From NCBI GenBank assembly GCA_025655455.1, contig JAHXIV010000013.1, positions 181,264-245,263 of the forward strand: DNA of 64,000 bases, given 5' to 3'. The translations under genes and the position numbers were made by a program. Under the pieces are notes generated by a model. It was given only the letters and a program-made list of their open reading frames with translations. It was not told the DNA's origin and searched no databases. The first letter of the stretch is position 1. The number at the start of each line of letters is the position of its first letter. The DNA is from a gamma proteobacterium symbiont of Taylorina sp. Lineage in GTDB: Bacteria; Pseudomonadota; Gammaproteobacteria; GRL18. Positions 1 through 10,522 of this stretch are shown one piece after another.

Positions 1-647
<647 letters not shown>

Positions 648-661
648 ATGAGTAATAGATT

Positions 662-955
662 ATGCACATAATTTTTAATTTGTTCTATTTTATATTTTTT
701 ATTCTCCTGGTCTTTGCTGCTATGTTTCTGGGAGGAGTATCAGGGACAGCAGGCACTTTTTATTTGATGATTGAGAAAGGCGATATGCAGCAAAATTTAA
801 TTGTCGCTATTTCCGGCTTATGCGTACTTTGGCTCATTATCATCATGTTAAGCAGTCATAATAAAAAGGTGATAAAACGTAATAAACTGCGTGCAAAAAA
901 ACAAGCCGAATCAATAGTTCAAAAAAATAAACAGGAAAAACAAACTCATGGCTGA
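662..955 (+). CDS. Small two-helix membrane protein of unknown function
   Basis: A 97-residue protein with two clear hydrophobic segments (roughly residues 4-30 and 45-63) followed by a highly basic, Lys/Gln-rich tail (about residues 66-95). The tail probably lies in the cytoplasm by the positive-inside rule. It starts 15 bases after hemB and its stop overlaps the aroE start by 8 bases, so the three genes are likely co-transcribed. I do not recognise a family. It could be a small membrane accessory of the neighbouring haem or aromatic pathway, but the sequence alone does not say so. Confidence 0.7.
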   Translation: MHIIFNLFYFIFFILLVFAAMFLGGVSGTAGTFYLMIEKGDMQQNLIVAISGLCVLWLIIIMLSSHNKKVIKRNKLRAKKQAESIVQKNKQEKQTHG

Positions 956-1823
956 TATTTTTGACTTTGACCAGCCTGATCGCTATGCAGTGATGGGCAA
1001 TCCTATTAACCATAGTAAGTCACCACAAATTCACACGGCATTTGCCCTGCAGACTCATCAAAATATTGAATATACTGCAATTCATGTCGATGTCGGTGGT
1101 TTTGCTCAGGCTGTTGCACATTTTCAGGGACATGGCGGCAAAGGACTTAATGTCACGGTACCCTTTAAACTGGATGCCTGGAAATTATCCAATACCCTCA
1201 GTGATCAGGCAAAAAGAGCGGGGGCTGTGAACACACTTATTCTTGAGAGTAATGGTTCCATCCATGGCGATAATACTGATGGTATCGGTCTGGTTAATGA
1301 TATCATTGAGCATCTGGGCTGGTCTATAACACAACAAAGAGTGTTAATACTGGGAGCCGGGGGTGCTTCACGCGGTGTAATTGGCCCCCTTTTGGATAAA
1401 AACCCTGCGGCACTATTTATTGCCAATCGAACTGCATCCAAAGCCAAACAACTGGCTGCTGATTTTTCTGCTATAGATGAGAACCATCAGTCAGAACATA
1501 GCAATATTGAAATCAATGCAGGCGGCTATAATGATCTGACTGGACAGACATTTGATCTTATTATCAATGCCACTGCAGCCAGTTTACAGGGTGAAGTACC
1601 CCCTCTTCCTGAGGGTTTGTTAAATTCATCCTGTTATTGTTATGATATGATGTATTCAAAGCAGGCCACCGCTTTTATGCTCTATGCAAAACAGCAGGGC
1701 GTAGTTCATATCGCCGACGGTCTGGGTATGCTGGTTGGTCAGGCTGCAGAGTCATTTAATCTCTGGCGCAATGTTAAACCAGAGGTTGCTAATGTGATAC
1801 AGACTATTCGTCAGTCTATGTAA
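948..1823 (+). CDS. aroE: Shikimate dehydrogenase (NADP+)
   Basis: Reduces 3-dehydroshikimate to shikimate with NADPH in the cytosolic chorismate pathway. The 291-residue length is close to the family norm of 270-290. Substrate-binding motifs are visible as GNPINHSKSP near the N-terminus and NVTVPFK around residue 68. The catalytic GDNTDGIG segment follows at about residue 105, and the Rossmann loop reads LGAGGASRG near residue 135. NRTASKA downstream fits the NADP-phosphate-binding position. The start overlaps the end of the small membrane protein, which suggests translational coupling. No disruption seen. Confidence 0.96.
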   Translation: MADIFDFDQPDRYAVMGNPINHSKSPQIHTAFALQTHQNIEYTAIHVDVGGFAQAVAHFQGHGGKGLNVTVPFKLDAWKLSNTLSDQAKRAGAVNTLILESNGSIHGDNTDGIGLVNDIIEHLGWSITQQRVLILGAGGASRGVIGPLLDKNPAALFIANRTASKAKQLAADFSAIDENHQSEHSNIEINAGGYNDLTGQTFDLIINATAASLQGEVPPLPEGLLNSSCYCYDMMYSKQATAFMLYAKQQGVVHIADGLGMLVGQAAESFNLWRNVKPEVANVIQTIRQSM

Positions 1824-1859
1824 CTTTTTATTATTTAATCTTTTTCTATATTGGACACT

Positions 1860-3134
1860 ATGGCCACAAAAAAAATTTCAATTGATGATCTGAAAAAAGG
1901 GATGTTTATCCATGAGATTGATATTTCATGGATAAAGAGTCCTTTTTTACGTCACAGACGCAAAATTAATACCCAAAACGATATTCTTTTACTAAAAAAG
2001 GCTGGAGTAAAAGAATTAGTCATTGATTTGTCTCGTAGCGATATTATTCAACAGAAACCAGTCAAAAAAGAAGCTGCAGTAACGGCCAAGCAAGAAAGTG
2101 GACAGGAAAAACAAACAGTTCAGGATTCTGCAATAGAACTCTCTGCTACAACTCCCGATCAAAGCAATATAAAGAAAAAAATTAAGCTAAAAGATGAACT
2201 CAAAGTTGCTAAAGTACTGCAGGGAAAAATTAGCAAGCTTGTTAATCAACTGGGCGCTTCAATTCAAAAGGGGATCCCTCCCTCAGTTAAACAAATCACT
2301 CCTATTCTCAATGAAACTCGTGAAAGTCTACAGCGCAACGATCAGGCACTGCTGACTATGCTGCATTTATATCGTCAGGATATAAAACTTAGTGATCACG
2401 GCTTTGGTGTTTTTGCTGTTGTCCTGCCTCTGGCTATGCGCATGAATTGTTCTGAAGAAGAAATCAATGAACTGGGATTAGCTGCGCTGCTTCATGATAC
2501 CGGCTGGTCACGTTTACCCATGCACCTGCTCGGTAAAACAACTCGATACACACCCTCTGAATTAAAATTAATCAGACAACATCCTGCTATTGTAGAAAGT
2601 GTATTAAACAAAAGTCAGGAGTTTTCTGATCATGTCAAAAAACTGGTAAAACAACATCATGAACTCATTGATGGCAGCGGCTATCCTGACAAACTCAAAA
2701 AAAATAGTATTTACAAACTCGTTGAAATTTTTCAGGTGGCCGATTTTTACGATGAACATATTCACGGTTTAACTGATAAACCGGGTATGTTACCAGTCAA
2801 TGCACTTAAATTATTATACCAGGCTGCTAAAAAAAACCGTTATAATGAATTTGTTGTCAGTGAATTAATTCATGTAATGGGTATTTATCCTGTCACCAGT
2901 GCCGTTCAGCTCAATACTGGTGAAAAAGCAATTGTAGAAGAAATAGACAAGGATAATCCTCTATTACCCAGGCTGAAAATTATTTACGAAGCCGATGGAC
3001 AGGTATGTGCATCAGATAAATTTTTGAATATGGCTGAACAGGATAGTAATAATATTCGTTCCATAACCAATGTCATTGAACCTCTTGATGAAAAGGAAGA
3101 CCCACTGGGCTTACTACAGGTTGTTAATGTATAA
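1860..3134 (+). CDS. HD-GYP domain protein with N-terminal DUF3391-like region
   Basis: Probable cyclic-di-GMP phosphodiesterase or related signalling protein. The N-terminus (ISIDDLKKGMFIHEIDISW) resembles the DUF3391 region often found ahead of HD-GYP domains. A Lys/Gln-rich linker covers about residues 65-120, and the HD-GYP domain spans roughly 160-350 with LLHDTGW and HHELIDGSGYP. The HD pair and GYP motif remain, but the usual HDxGK lysine is Trp here, so activity is uncertain. I moved the start from the TTG of the ORF track (1851) to the ATG at 1860. The stop overlaps the start of the next kinase gene, so the two are probably co-expressed. Confidence 0.85.
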   Translation: MATKKISIDDLKKGMFIHEIDISWIKSPFLRHRRKINTQNDILLLKKAGVKELVIDLSRSDIIQQKPVKKEAAVTAKQESGQEKQTVQDSAIELSATTPDQSNIKKKIKLKDELKVAKVLQGKISKLVNQLGASIQKGIPPSVKQITPILNETRESLQRNDQALLTMLHLYRQDIKLSDHGFGVFAVVLPLAMRMNCSEEEINELGLAALLHDTGWSRLPMHLLGKTTRYTPSELKLIRQHPAIVESVLNKSQEFSDHVKKLVKQHHELIDGSGYPDKLKKNSIYKLVEIFQVADFYDEHIHGLTDKPGMLPVNALKLLYQAAKKNRYNEFVVSELIHVMGIYPVTSAVQLNTGEKAIVEEIDKDNPLLPRLKIIYEADGQVCASDKFLNMAEQDSNNIRSITNVIEPLDEKEDPLGLLQVVNV

Positions 3135-5010
3135 GACTTCAATAGCAAACCAAACCGCCTTTAAGCTCTATCAGAAATTGTCTGATGGTGTTATCCACAT
3201 TGATACACAGCGCAAGATTATCGCCTTAAATCCAGCCGCTGAAAAAATACTAAAATGGCAGCAAGCAGATATTCTTGGCCGCAATGCCCATACCACACTG
3301 TGTGCACTGGAAGGACGTTATCAACACACGGCTGAAAATTGTCCGCTGGAAAATAATAACGGACAAGGACAAGAGCAGGAACAACAAACCCAGGAGTATA
3401 TCTGGCTTGATAAAGAAGGGGTTTATATACAAATTGATGCAAAAAGAATAGCGCTGGATGCAAACAATCAAGGCGGGAATATTCTCTTATTCCGTGACTG
3501 CACTGAATCGGGTTATAGCGAGAGTGAAATAAAACGCCTCTCTCTTTTTGCAGAATTGAATCCAGCACCTATTTTACAATTAGATGAAGACGTTATTATT
3601 CACTACGCAAATCCAGCCATGACAGAAGTGATGATTGAATCCGGCTTTGATGAGATGGGTAGACCTAATATTTTACCTGATAATATTGAAGCCTTATTAA
3701 AACGCTGCATTCATCATAATGAAACCATTGAAGCCATAGAAAGTGAGTCGGCAGGAAAATGGTATTTGTGGAATCTACATCCCTTTGAACAACATACACA
3801 TACGCTTGTTCAGGCCTATGCTATTGATATTACAGAACGTAAAAAATATGAACAGAAGTTAAAACAATTAAAAGAATTAGCAGAAACTCATAATGAGCAA
3901 AAAAGCAGCTTTGTTGCCAATATGAGCCATGAACTCAGGACACCCATGAGCGGTGTTATTGGTTTAAGTGATTTACTACTGGACACACCTTTAAATAATG
4001 AGCAGAAAGATTTTGTCCATAAAATTCATTCATCTGCCACCTCTCTGCTCTTTATCATTAATGACATTCTTGATATTTCCAAAATAGAATCCGGCAAGTT
4101 GGGCATCGATCCCATCCAGTTCAATTTTCATGAACTCATTGCTGATATCATTGATCTCATGCAGCACAAGGCAAAAGAAAAAAAGATTGCACTAAGTTAT
4201 CATATTGATAAGAAAATGCCCCGCTTAATCATTGCTGACAACACTCGAATTCGACAAATCCTACTCAACTTTATCAGCAACTCAATCAAATTTACCAGCC
4301 GGGGTTCAGTACTGCTTGATATTCTGTGTCATGATATCACTGAGCAATCCGCTGTCTTCAGCATTCAGGTTAAAGATACAGGCATCGGGATCCCTGAACA
4401 TAAAATTGATACTGTTTTTGAAAAATTTAACCAGGCTGATTCATCAACCTCCAGAAATTATGGTGGCACAGGGCTGGGACTTTCTATCAGCAAAGAGCTG
4501 GCACATTTAATGGGTGGTGAAATAGGCCTGAATAGCATCGTAGGCGAAGGTTCAACTTTCTGGGTCAAATTTAGTTTCCCCATCGGGAATGATCCCGTTA
4601 AGCTTAGCAAAAAGACCATTGAACAAAATGACAAGCTGCAATTGCATATTCTCCTGGCAGAAGATAATAAAGTGAATCAGATTGTGGCAAAAAAATTACT
4701 GGAAAAATCAGGCTGTACTGTTGATATTGCAGAAAATGGTCAATTAGCCATCGATGCATGGCAGAATAAACACTATGATGCCATTTTTATGGACTGCCAA
4801 ATGCCTGTCATAGATGGTTATGAAGCGACAAAAATCATAAGAGAGAAGGAAAGTGCAACCCATACACACATTCCAATTATTGCACTCACCGCCAATGCAA
4901 TGGATGGTGAAAAGGAGATTTGTTTTGCGTCAGGAATGGATCAATACTTAACCAAACCAATTGATACCAGGCTACTACAACAAACTTTGCAGAACATTTC
5001 TGTAAAATAG
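3127..5010 (+). CDS. Hybrid sensor histidine kinase (PAS-PAS-HisKA-HATPase-REC)
   Basis: A soluble-looking 627-residue hybrid kinase with no convincing membrane segment. Two PAS-like regions cover about residues 10-125 and 135-245. HisKA follows with the H-box NMSHELRTPMSG. The ATPase domain has an N-box (FISNSIKFTSRG), DTGIGIP and GGTGLGLSISKELAHLMGG. A C-terminal receiver carries LLAEDNKVN, the phospho-acceptor Asp in FMDCQMPVIDGYEA and a KPID lysine. There is no HPt domain, so a separate phosphotransfer protein is expected. The ATG at 3127 lies inside the end of the upstream HD-GYP gene and is preferred over the longer 3070 start of the ORF track. The coupling suggests one signalling module, though the kinase family differs from those at 30-44 kb. 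Confidence 0.9.
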   Translation: MYKTSIANQTAFKLYQKLSDGVIHIDTQRKIIALNPAAEKILKWQQADILGRNAHTTLCALEGRYQHTAENCPLENNNGQGQEQEQQTQEYIWLDKEGVYIQIDAKRIALDANNQGGNILLFRDCTESGYSESEIKRLSLFAELNPAPILQLDEDVIIHYANPAMTEVMIESGFDEMGRPNILPDNIEALLKRCIHHNETIEAIESESAGKWYLWNLHPFEQHTHTLVQAYAIDITERKKYEQKLKQLKELAETHNEQKSSFVANMSHELRTPMSGVIGLSDLLLDTPLNNEQKDFVHKIHSSATSLLFIINDILDISKIESGKLGIDPIQFNFHELIADIIDLMQHKAKEKKIALSYHIDKKMPRLIIADNTRIRQILLNFISNSIKFTSRGSVLLDILCHDITEQSAVFSIQVKDTGIGIPEHKIDTVFEKFNQADSSTSRNYGGTGLGLSISKELAHLMGGEIGLNSIVGEGSTFWVKFSFPIGNDPVKLSKKTIEQNDKLQLHILLAEDNKVNQIVAKKLLEKSGCTVDIAENGQLAIDAWQNKHYDAIFMDCQMPVIDGYEATKIIREKESATHTHIPIIALTANAMDGEKEICFASGMDQYLTKPIDTRLLQQTLQNISVK

Positions 5011-5310
5011 GGCAATTATCAGGCGATGCCATTAGATAATAATCCACTCATATAATAAGTTTAACTTTGGATCAAAAAATGCGGTATCAGCTTTTACATT
5101 GGGAATTATTTTAGCCGCCATAGTAATCACCCTGTATCAGGCAGTATATACACAATTACTCTTATACGTTATATTATCTTATATCTAAAATAGTCTCTAA
5201 TTAATTATTTTTAATAAGAACATTATAAAAAAACAGACCTCTATCACATTTTTATTGTTTATTTTCTTGCGTAAAATTTAGCATAATAATTTGAAAAAAA
5301 GAAGCAATCT
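5011..5310. other. Intergenic region, no gene seen
   Basis: About 300 bases between the hybrid kinase and the CHASE2 cyclase. It is very AT-rich toward its right end, where the cyclase promoter should lie. A purine-rich stretch (AAAAAAGAAG) directly upstream of the 5311 ATG can serve as its ribosome-binding site. I found no convincing ORF, RNA gene or strong hairpin. Confidence 0.6.
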
Positions 5311-7083
5311 ATGCCTCAAAATTCATCTCTAAGACAATACTTTTTTATTCTTTTAATTATAATTTCCCTGTTAATTTCATTATTTCATCCCACTAAATTC
5401 TGGGATAACCGCTTACTGGATTTTCAGTTTAAGCTGCTGCGCAGCAATAACACTATTACTCTCAAGCAGGATGTGGTTTTAATTGGCATTGATGAACAAA
5501 GTTATCAGCAGTTTAAAGAACCCTTCGCACTCTGGCATGAACATTTAGGTCATACACTCAAAGCACTGACACAGGCAGAACCGGCTGTTTTCGGCATGGA
5601 TTTAAGTATGCCGGATCGCTCTTTTAATCCTATTTTACCAGGCCAGGATCAAAAACTGCTCAGCAGTATGCTAATGTTTAAAAAAACCGCCCCTCTGGTG
5701 ATTGGTTTAACGGTAAATCAGGATGGCAGTACGCGAAAAATTTATCCCCCCTACTTATCAGTTGCGGGTAAAAAGGGGGTCGGCTATGTGCTATGGAAAC
5801 TGGGTGATGATAGAGTCGTAAGAAGATTTACACCAAAGATCAAACAAAGCCAGCAGCAGGTTTTTACATTATCCGGACAAATGTCTGATAGCCTGGGCAT
5901 CCAATCCATCCCATCCGGCTTAATTAACTATGCCGTGGGTACAGCAATCAACTATATTTCAATACAACAGGTTATCCAGTGGTATCAGCAGGGGAATATT
6001 CAACGCCTGCAGGAAGAATTTAAACATAAGGTTGTGCTTCTGGGTTCAGTATTACCTTTTGAAGACCGGCATTATCAGCCTGTTAATCTGGCCGCATGGG
6101 AAACAGAGAATAATAATTTTGTACCGGGTGTTTTATTACATATACAGGCACTGAGAAACATACTCAATAATAATTTTGTTCAGGAGGTTTCATGGCTCTG
6201 GATATTAGTGTTGAACCTTTGTCTTACTCTACTCTGGTGGTTTAAAACTAATCCGCTTAAATTAGTCTTGCTCAGTCTGTTCTTAACAGGAAGTCTGCTG
6301 CTCAGCCAGTATTATTTATTACCTCAGCTGATTTATATCCCTGTATTATCCAGCATAGCAATCACACTGATAGCATTATTCGGCAGACAATTACTGGAAA
6401 TGTTCTTTATGGCAAAAGAACGGCAGAGATTACGCAATGCCTTTGGCGGTTATGTCAGCCCAGATGTCCTCAGTGATATTCTTAATGGCGAGCTGCAGCC
6501 CGGCATTCATGGAAAAAAGCAACAGGTTTGTATGCTCTTTTCAGATATTCGCAACTTCACCGGTATCAGCGAAAAAATGCAGCCTGAGGATATTATTAAA
6601 TTTTTGAATATTTATCTGGAAGCTATGACAGAAGCCATCCAGAATAATGAAGGGACGATTGATAAGTTTATGGGTGATGGAATTATGGCCTTTTTTGGTG
6701 CGCCTAAAATTCTCAAAAATCCTGCCGCCAATGCCTTTGCAGCAGCACAGGATAAATTAAAAAAATTACAGCTGGTGAATCAGGAGTTTTCACATAAAGA
6801 TATGCCTGAACTTAAAATTGGCATTGGCCTGCATTTAGGTGATGCCGTCATCGGTAATATTGGATCTGAAAAGAGAAATGAATATACTGCAATAGGGGAT
6901 GTGGTGAATACTGCCAGCCGTCTGGAAGGCTTAACTAAACAGGCAGGCTATCCTATTGTTGTTTCTGAAGATGTCATAAAAGCACTACCGAATACTGTAG
7001 AATTTGATAATCTGGGTGAAATGCCTGTTAAAGGCAGATCACCTGTCCCGGTATTCGGCTGGCCTGCAAAAAATAAATTATAG
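5311..7083 (+). CDS. CHASE2-domain class III adenylate/guanylate cyclase
   Basis: A 590-residue membrane-bound nucleotide cyclase. One N-terminal membrane helix (about residues 10-26) is followed by an extracytoplasmic CHASE2 sensor (about 30-285). Three hydrophobic helices follow (about 287-370), then a class III catalytic domain (about 400-580). The first metal-binding Asp is in LFSDIRNFTGIS and the second in FMGDGIMAFFG. The purine/transition-state region is seen in EYTAIGDVVNTASRLEG. The order CHASE2-3TM-cyclase is standard for this family. ATP versus GTP preference cannot be decided by eye. The exported FecR-like protein just downstream is a frequent neighbour of CHASE2 cyclases and may be functionally linked. 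Confidence 0.92.
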   Translation: MPQNSSLRQYFFILLIIISLLISLFHPTKFWDNRLLDFQFKLLRSNNTITLKQDVVLIGIDEQSYQQFKEPFALWHEHLGHTLKALTQAEPAVFGMDLSMPDRSFNPILPGQDQKLLSSMLMFKKTAPLVIGLTVNQDGSTRKIYPPYLSVAGKKGVGYVLWKLGDDRVVRRFTPKIKQSQQQVFTLSGQMSDSLGIQSIPSGLINYAVGTAINYISIQQVIQWYQQGNIQRLQEEFKHKVVLLGSVLPFEDRHYQPVNLAAWETENNNFVPGVLLHIQALRNILNNNFVQEVSWLWILVLNLCLTLLWWFKTNPLKLVLLSLFLTGSLLLSQYYLLPQLIYIPVLSSIAITLIALFGRQLLEMFFMAKERQRLRNAFGGYVSPDVLSDILNGELQPGIHGKKQQVCMLFSDIRNFTGISEKMQPEDIIKFLNIYLEAMTEAIQNNEGTIDKFMGDGIMAFFGAPKILKNPAANAFAAAQDKLKKLQLVNQEFSHKDMPELKIGIGLHLGDAVIGNIGSEKRNEYTAIGDVVNTASRLEGLTKQAGYPIVVSEDVIKALPNTVEFDNLGEMPVKGRSPVPVFGWPAKNKL

Positions 7084-7155
7084 ACAGCAACACTCATTGA
7101 AGCTATTATCTTAGAAAACATATTAATAGTTCAAATTCCGGGCATTGGAGACAAT

Positions 7156-7983
7156 ATGAAAAAAATAATACAACTCTGTTTTTTCCTAATCATTAACAGT
7201 TTTATTACCACTGCTTTTGCATCACCTGCTGCAATGGTGACTGATAAACAGGGAAAGGTTGATATAGCAGGTAGTGAACTGCCTCTATTTTTAGAGCTGG
7301 AAACAGGGACTTTACTAAAAATGTCTGCTCAGTCCAAAATGACTCTGGTTTACCTTGATTCCGGCAAAGAATATTCCCTGCAGGGTCCCTTATCAGTGAC
7401 TATCGGCAAGGACTCTCCCTCTGCTGATCAAAAAACGATTAAAGCCTCCAACGAGTTATATTCTACTGCCATTATTGCTTCGACATCTGATTACAGCCAG
7501 GCGGCGATTGTCATGAGAGCCGCTGGTGATCAAGTGAATATATTACAAATTATTCAACCCAGAAACACTAAATTATTGAATAAAAAACCTGAGTTATCCT
7601 GGCAGTCTCTAGGCAAGGGCTATACTTATCGCGTTGAGGTCTTATCCGCAGATGGGGATTCACTTTATTTGACAGAGACCCAGTCTGATTCCGTACAAAT
7701 TCCCAAAACAATTAATTTGCCAGAAAATGATCTGATTAGCTGGGAAATAGAAGCCACCCGAGGCACTAGAACTCATTACAATTCAGCAGATTTTATTATT
7801 GCTGACGATAAAACAGCACAGAGAATAAAAAAAGCCGCCCCTAAAAAAGAAAGTTTTTCACAACTGGCATTCTATGCCGGAATGCTGGAAAAAAATGGCT
7901 TTAACCAGGATGCAAGAAAGTACTGGCTGAAACTCAATCGACTCAGACCCGGAAATGATGAAATTCAAAAGAAGATCAAATAA
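7156..7983 (+). CDS. Exported FecR-like protein
   Basis: 275 residues with an N-terminal signal peptide (KKIIQLCFFLIINSFITTAFA, cleavage likely after AFA). The next region (about residues 25-100) has the pattern of a FecR-type domain: a short repetitive beta unit with VDIAGSELPLFLELETGTLL and YSLQGPLSVTIG. The C-terminus (FYAGMLEKNGFNQDARKYW) resembles a single TPR-like helical hairpin. It lies 72 bases after the CHASE2 cyclase on the same strand and probably shares its transcript. The inferred role is a periplasmic partner or envelope-stress input of the cyclase; no enzymatic motif is visible. Confidence 0.7.
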   Translation: MKKIIQLCFFLIINSFITTAFASPAAMVTDKQGKVDIAGSELPLFLELETGTLLKMSAQSKMTLVYLDSGKEYSLQGPLSVTIGKDSPSADQKTIKASNELYSTAIIASTSDYSQAAIVMRAAGDQVNILQIIQPRNTKLLNKKPELSWQSLGKGYTYRVEVLSADGDSLYLTETQSDSVQIPKTINLPENDLISWEIEATRGTRTHYNSADFIIADDKTAQRIKKAAPKKESFSQLAFYAGMLEKNGFNQDARKYWLKLNRLRPGNDEIQKKIK

Positions 7984-8008
7984 TACCATTTAGATTATTT
8001 TGCAAAGC

Positions 8009-8398
8009 CTATACCGGAAGGGTCATGACATCTTCAAAGGCTAATAAACGCTTGTTTTTGTCAATACAGATTAATTCAATCACACCAGTGATGGCTGGCT
8101 TTGCCGCACCTTCTTTCCAAATATCCTGATGTAAAATAGCACGAAACTGACTGTCCATTTTAAAAGTGGTGCGTACATCCAGCTTATCTCCAAATTCAGC
8201 GCTATCTGTATATTTTACATTTACTGAATAAACGGCAAATCCAATGCCTTTTTCATTCCATAACCTGACCAGTAGATCGGTGCCCAGTAATGCCTCGCGA
8301 GCACGTTCAAAATATTTGAGGTAATTGGCATAGTAAACCACCCCTGAATGATCAGTATCTTCGTAATAAACCTGTACAGGAAAGTGGTGGCATTGCAT
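8009..8398 (-). CDS. ybgC: Acyl-CoA thioesterase, YbgC/4-hydroxybenzoyl-CoA thioesterase family
   Basis: A 129-residue hotdog-fold thioesterase. The family signature is clear near the N-terminus: VYYEDTDHSGVVYYANYLKYFERAR, which contains the catalytic Asp. In many proteobacteria ybgC is the first gene of the tol-pal operon. Here it is instead the last gene of a minus-strand run after glutathione reductase and a carbonic-anhydrase-like protein, so genomic context does not specify its substrate. Length and motif fit the family well. Confidence 0.9.
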   Translation of the reverse strand: MQCHHFPVQVYYEDTDHSGVVYYANYLKYFERAREALLGTDLLVRLWNEKGIGFAVYSVNVKYTDSAEFGDKLDVRTTFKMDSQFRAILHQDIWKEGAAKPAITGVIELICIDKNKRLLAFEDVMTLPV

Positions 8399-8427
8399 TT
8401 ATCAGCCCCTTTTAAAGGTAATGGGGT

Positions 8428-8958
8428 TTAAGATAGATAATCATTTTTTAATTTAACATAATGATCCGCAGAGTATTGCAGGCCATCAATTTCCTCATCA
8501 CTTAAGGCGCGTGCTCTTTTAGCCGGACTGCCCACATACAGATAACCACTTTCCAGCCGCTTACCAGGAGAGACCAGAGCACCTGCCGCCAGAAAGACAT
8601 TCTTTTCCAGATGCACCCCATCCAAAATAATCGCCCCCATCCCAATCAGGCAGTTATCTTCAATGGTACAGCCATGCAGAATCACATTATGACCTACAGT
8701 CACCTGCTCACCAATAATCAGTGGATATCCACCCGGATGCTTCTCTGCATGATCATGCGTCACATGCAGAACACTGCCATCCTGAACATTACTATGCGCA
8801 CCAATCTTTATCCAGTTCACATCACCACGAATCGTCGTATTAGGCCAGATTGAACAATTATCCCCAATCTCCACCTGCCCAATCACCTGAGCCGACACAT
8901 CCACAAATACATCCTTACCAATTTTAGGACTAAACTCTTTATAATTTCTAATACCCAT
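8428..8958 (-). CDS. Gamma-carbonic anhydrase-like hexapeptide-repeat protein
   Basis: A left-handed beta-helix protein of the YrdA/PaaY/CaiE gamma-carbonic-anhydrase family. It reads GQVEIGDNCSIWPNTTIRGDV followed by repeated hexapeptide turns. Metal-ligand histidines are expected in the HVTHDHAE and VGHNVILHGC segments, both present. I take MGIRNYKE as the start (8958), because the ORF track adds 22 residues with no family counterpart; this gives 176 residues, typical for the family. It sits between gor and ybgC on one strand. Many members have no proven carbonic anhydrase activity, so the activity is inferred. Confidence 0.88.
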   Translation of the reverse strand: MGIRNYKEFSPKIGKDVFVDVSAQVIGQVEIGDNCSIWPNTTIRGDVNWIKIGAHSNVQDGSVLHVTHDHAEKHPGGYPLIIGEQVTVGHNVILHGCTIEDNCLIGMGAIILDGVHLEKNVFLAAGALVSPGKRLESGYLYVGSPAKRARALSDEEIDGLQYSADHYVKLKNDYLS

Positions 8959-9035
8959 TGTCTCACTCAATAAATTGTTTGTGTGTAAAAAACCGTGACT
9001 GATGAGGTGCTTAACCAAAACCATTTGCCGAACGC

Positions 9036-10388
9036 CTATCTCATTGTTACCAGTTCCTCAGCACTGCAAGGATGAATGGCCACGGTATTATCAAAATCTT
9101 CCTTGGTCGCACCCATTTTAATCGCCACAGCAAAACCCTGCATCATCTCATCACAACCGGGACCAATGATATGACAGCCAATAATTTTTTCTTTAGCCCC
9201 CACACAAACCAGTTTCATTGCAGTCGGCACCTTATGTTCAGTAAAGGCATGAGACATGGGGGTAAAACAGGTACTATAAACTTTCACTGATTCACCATGG
9301 GTTTTACGTGCCTCTTTCTCACTCAGACCAATGGTGGCAATCGGAGGATGGCTGAAGACCACTGTAGCAATGTTATTATAATCCAGCTTACGATCCGGCA
9401 TATTATTAAACAGTCGATCAGATAAACGCCGTGCAGCGGCAATGGCAACGGGAGTCAGTGCGGCCTTGCCATTCACATCTCCCAATGAATATATACCCTT
9501 GATATTAGTTTCTTCATATTCATCACTGGGGATAAAACCGCGCTCGTCCGTACTGACACCTGCTGCCTGAAGGTTCAAATCAGCCGTATTCGGTGTTCGG
9601 CCAATAGCCCATACCAAAGCATCCACATTATTGACCTGTTGATTATTACTGCAATGCATGGTCAGCCTGTCTTGCGCATCTTTTTCCACCTTCTCAACTT
9701 CAGTGGTGGTGAGCAAAACAATATTAGGATCATCCTGAATCACTTTGGCCAGAGTACCATTGAGTATAGAATCAAAATTGCCCAATACATGACCCTTGCG
9801 GATTAATAAAGTCACCTGACTGCCCAGACTGCTCATCAGGCCGGCAAGTTCAACGGCAATATATCCAGAACCCACAATAGCGATATGTTCAGGCTGTTCT
9901 TTTAAAGCAAAAAATCCATCTGAGGTCAGTCCCAGTTCAGCCCCTTCAATATCAGGTATGACAGGGTATCCACCTGGAGCAACCACAATATGATCGGCGC
10001 TGTACTGTTCACCATTTACCTCCAGTGTATTGGCATCAACAAAACTGGCTTTACCTTCAATATAATCTATATCTGAATCTTTCAGATAATTACCATACCA
10101 GTTAATAATCCCTGAAATATAGCCTTCACGCTGATCTATCAGCTTACTCCAGTCCAGGCCATTATTAGTCACATCAAAGCCATAATCACGCGCATCTGCC
10201 ATGCCATGAGCCAGATTAGCAGCATTCCACATTACTTTTTTGGGCACACAACCAATATTGACACAGGTGCCGCCCACTTTACTACTTTCAATAACCGCAC
10301 ATTTTTTTCCATATTGAGCCGCACGTTCTGCCGCTGAAAGTCCACCACTACCAGCACCAATAGAAATTAAATCATAATGTTTTAACAT
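9036..10388 (-). CDS. gor: Glutathione-disulfide reductase
   Basis: NADPH-dependent flavoenzyme that regenerates reduced glutathione in the cytosol. The 450-residue length is standard. The FAD-binding loop is [17 protein letters not shown] and the redox-active disulfide is in [13 protein letters not shown]. The NADPH-binding [11 protein letters not shown] segment follows, and the C-terminal catalytic motif is [12 protein letters not shown] (the usual family form is HPTxxEE). Other pyridine-nucleotide disulfide reductases look similar, but [10 protein letters not shown] with the HPxSAEE ending favours glutathione reductase. First gene of a likely three-gene minus-strand operon. Confidence 0.93.
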   Translation of the reverse strand: MLKHYDLISIGAGSGGLSAAERAAQYGKKCAVIESSKVGGTCVNIGCVPKKVMWNAANLAHGMADARDYGFDVTNNGLDWSKLIDQREGYISGIINWYGNYLKDSDIDYIEGKASFVDANTLEVNGEQYSADHIVVAPGGYPVIPDIEGAELGLTSDGFFALKEQPEHIAIVGSGYIAVELAGLMSSLGSQVTLLIRKGHVLGNFDSILNGTLAKVIQDDPNIVLLTTTEVEKVEKDAQDRLTMHCSNNQQVNNVDALVWAIGRTPNTADLNLQAAGVSTDERGFIPSDEYEETNIKGIYSLGDVNGKAALTPVAIAAARRLSDRLFNNMPDRKLDYNNIATVVFSHPPIATIGLSEKEARKTHGESVKVYSTCFTPMSHAFTEHKVPTAMKLVCVGAKEKIIGCHIIGPGCDEMMQGFAVAIKMGATKEDFDNTVAIHPCSAEELVTMR

Positions 10389-10522
10389 AAAAGAATACCC
10401 GAAAGATTGTGTTTGTTTAATTGTATTTTCTAGGTTTAAGAAAATATTTAAATAATTATCCGATAAAGTGGTGATAAATGCTATTATTATTCACTCACTG
10501 AATAGTGGAACCCACAAATTTG

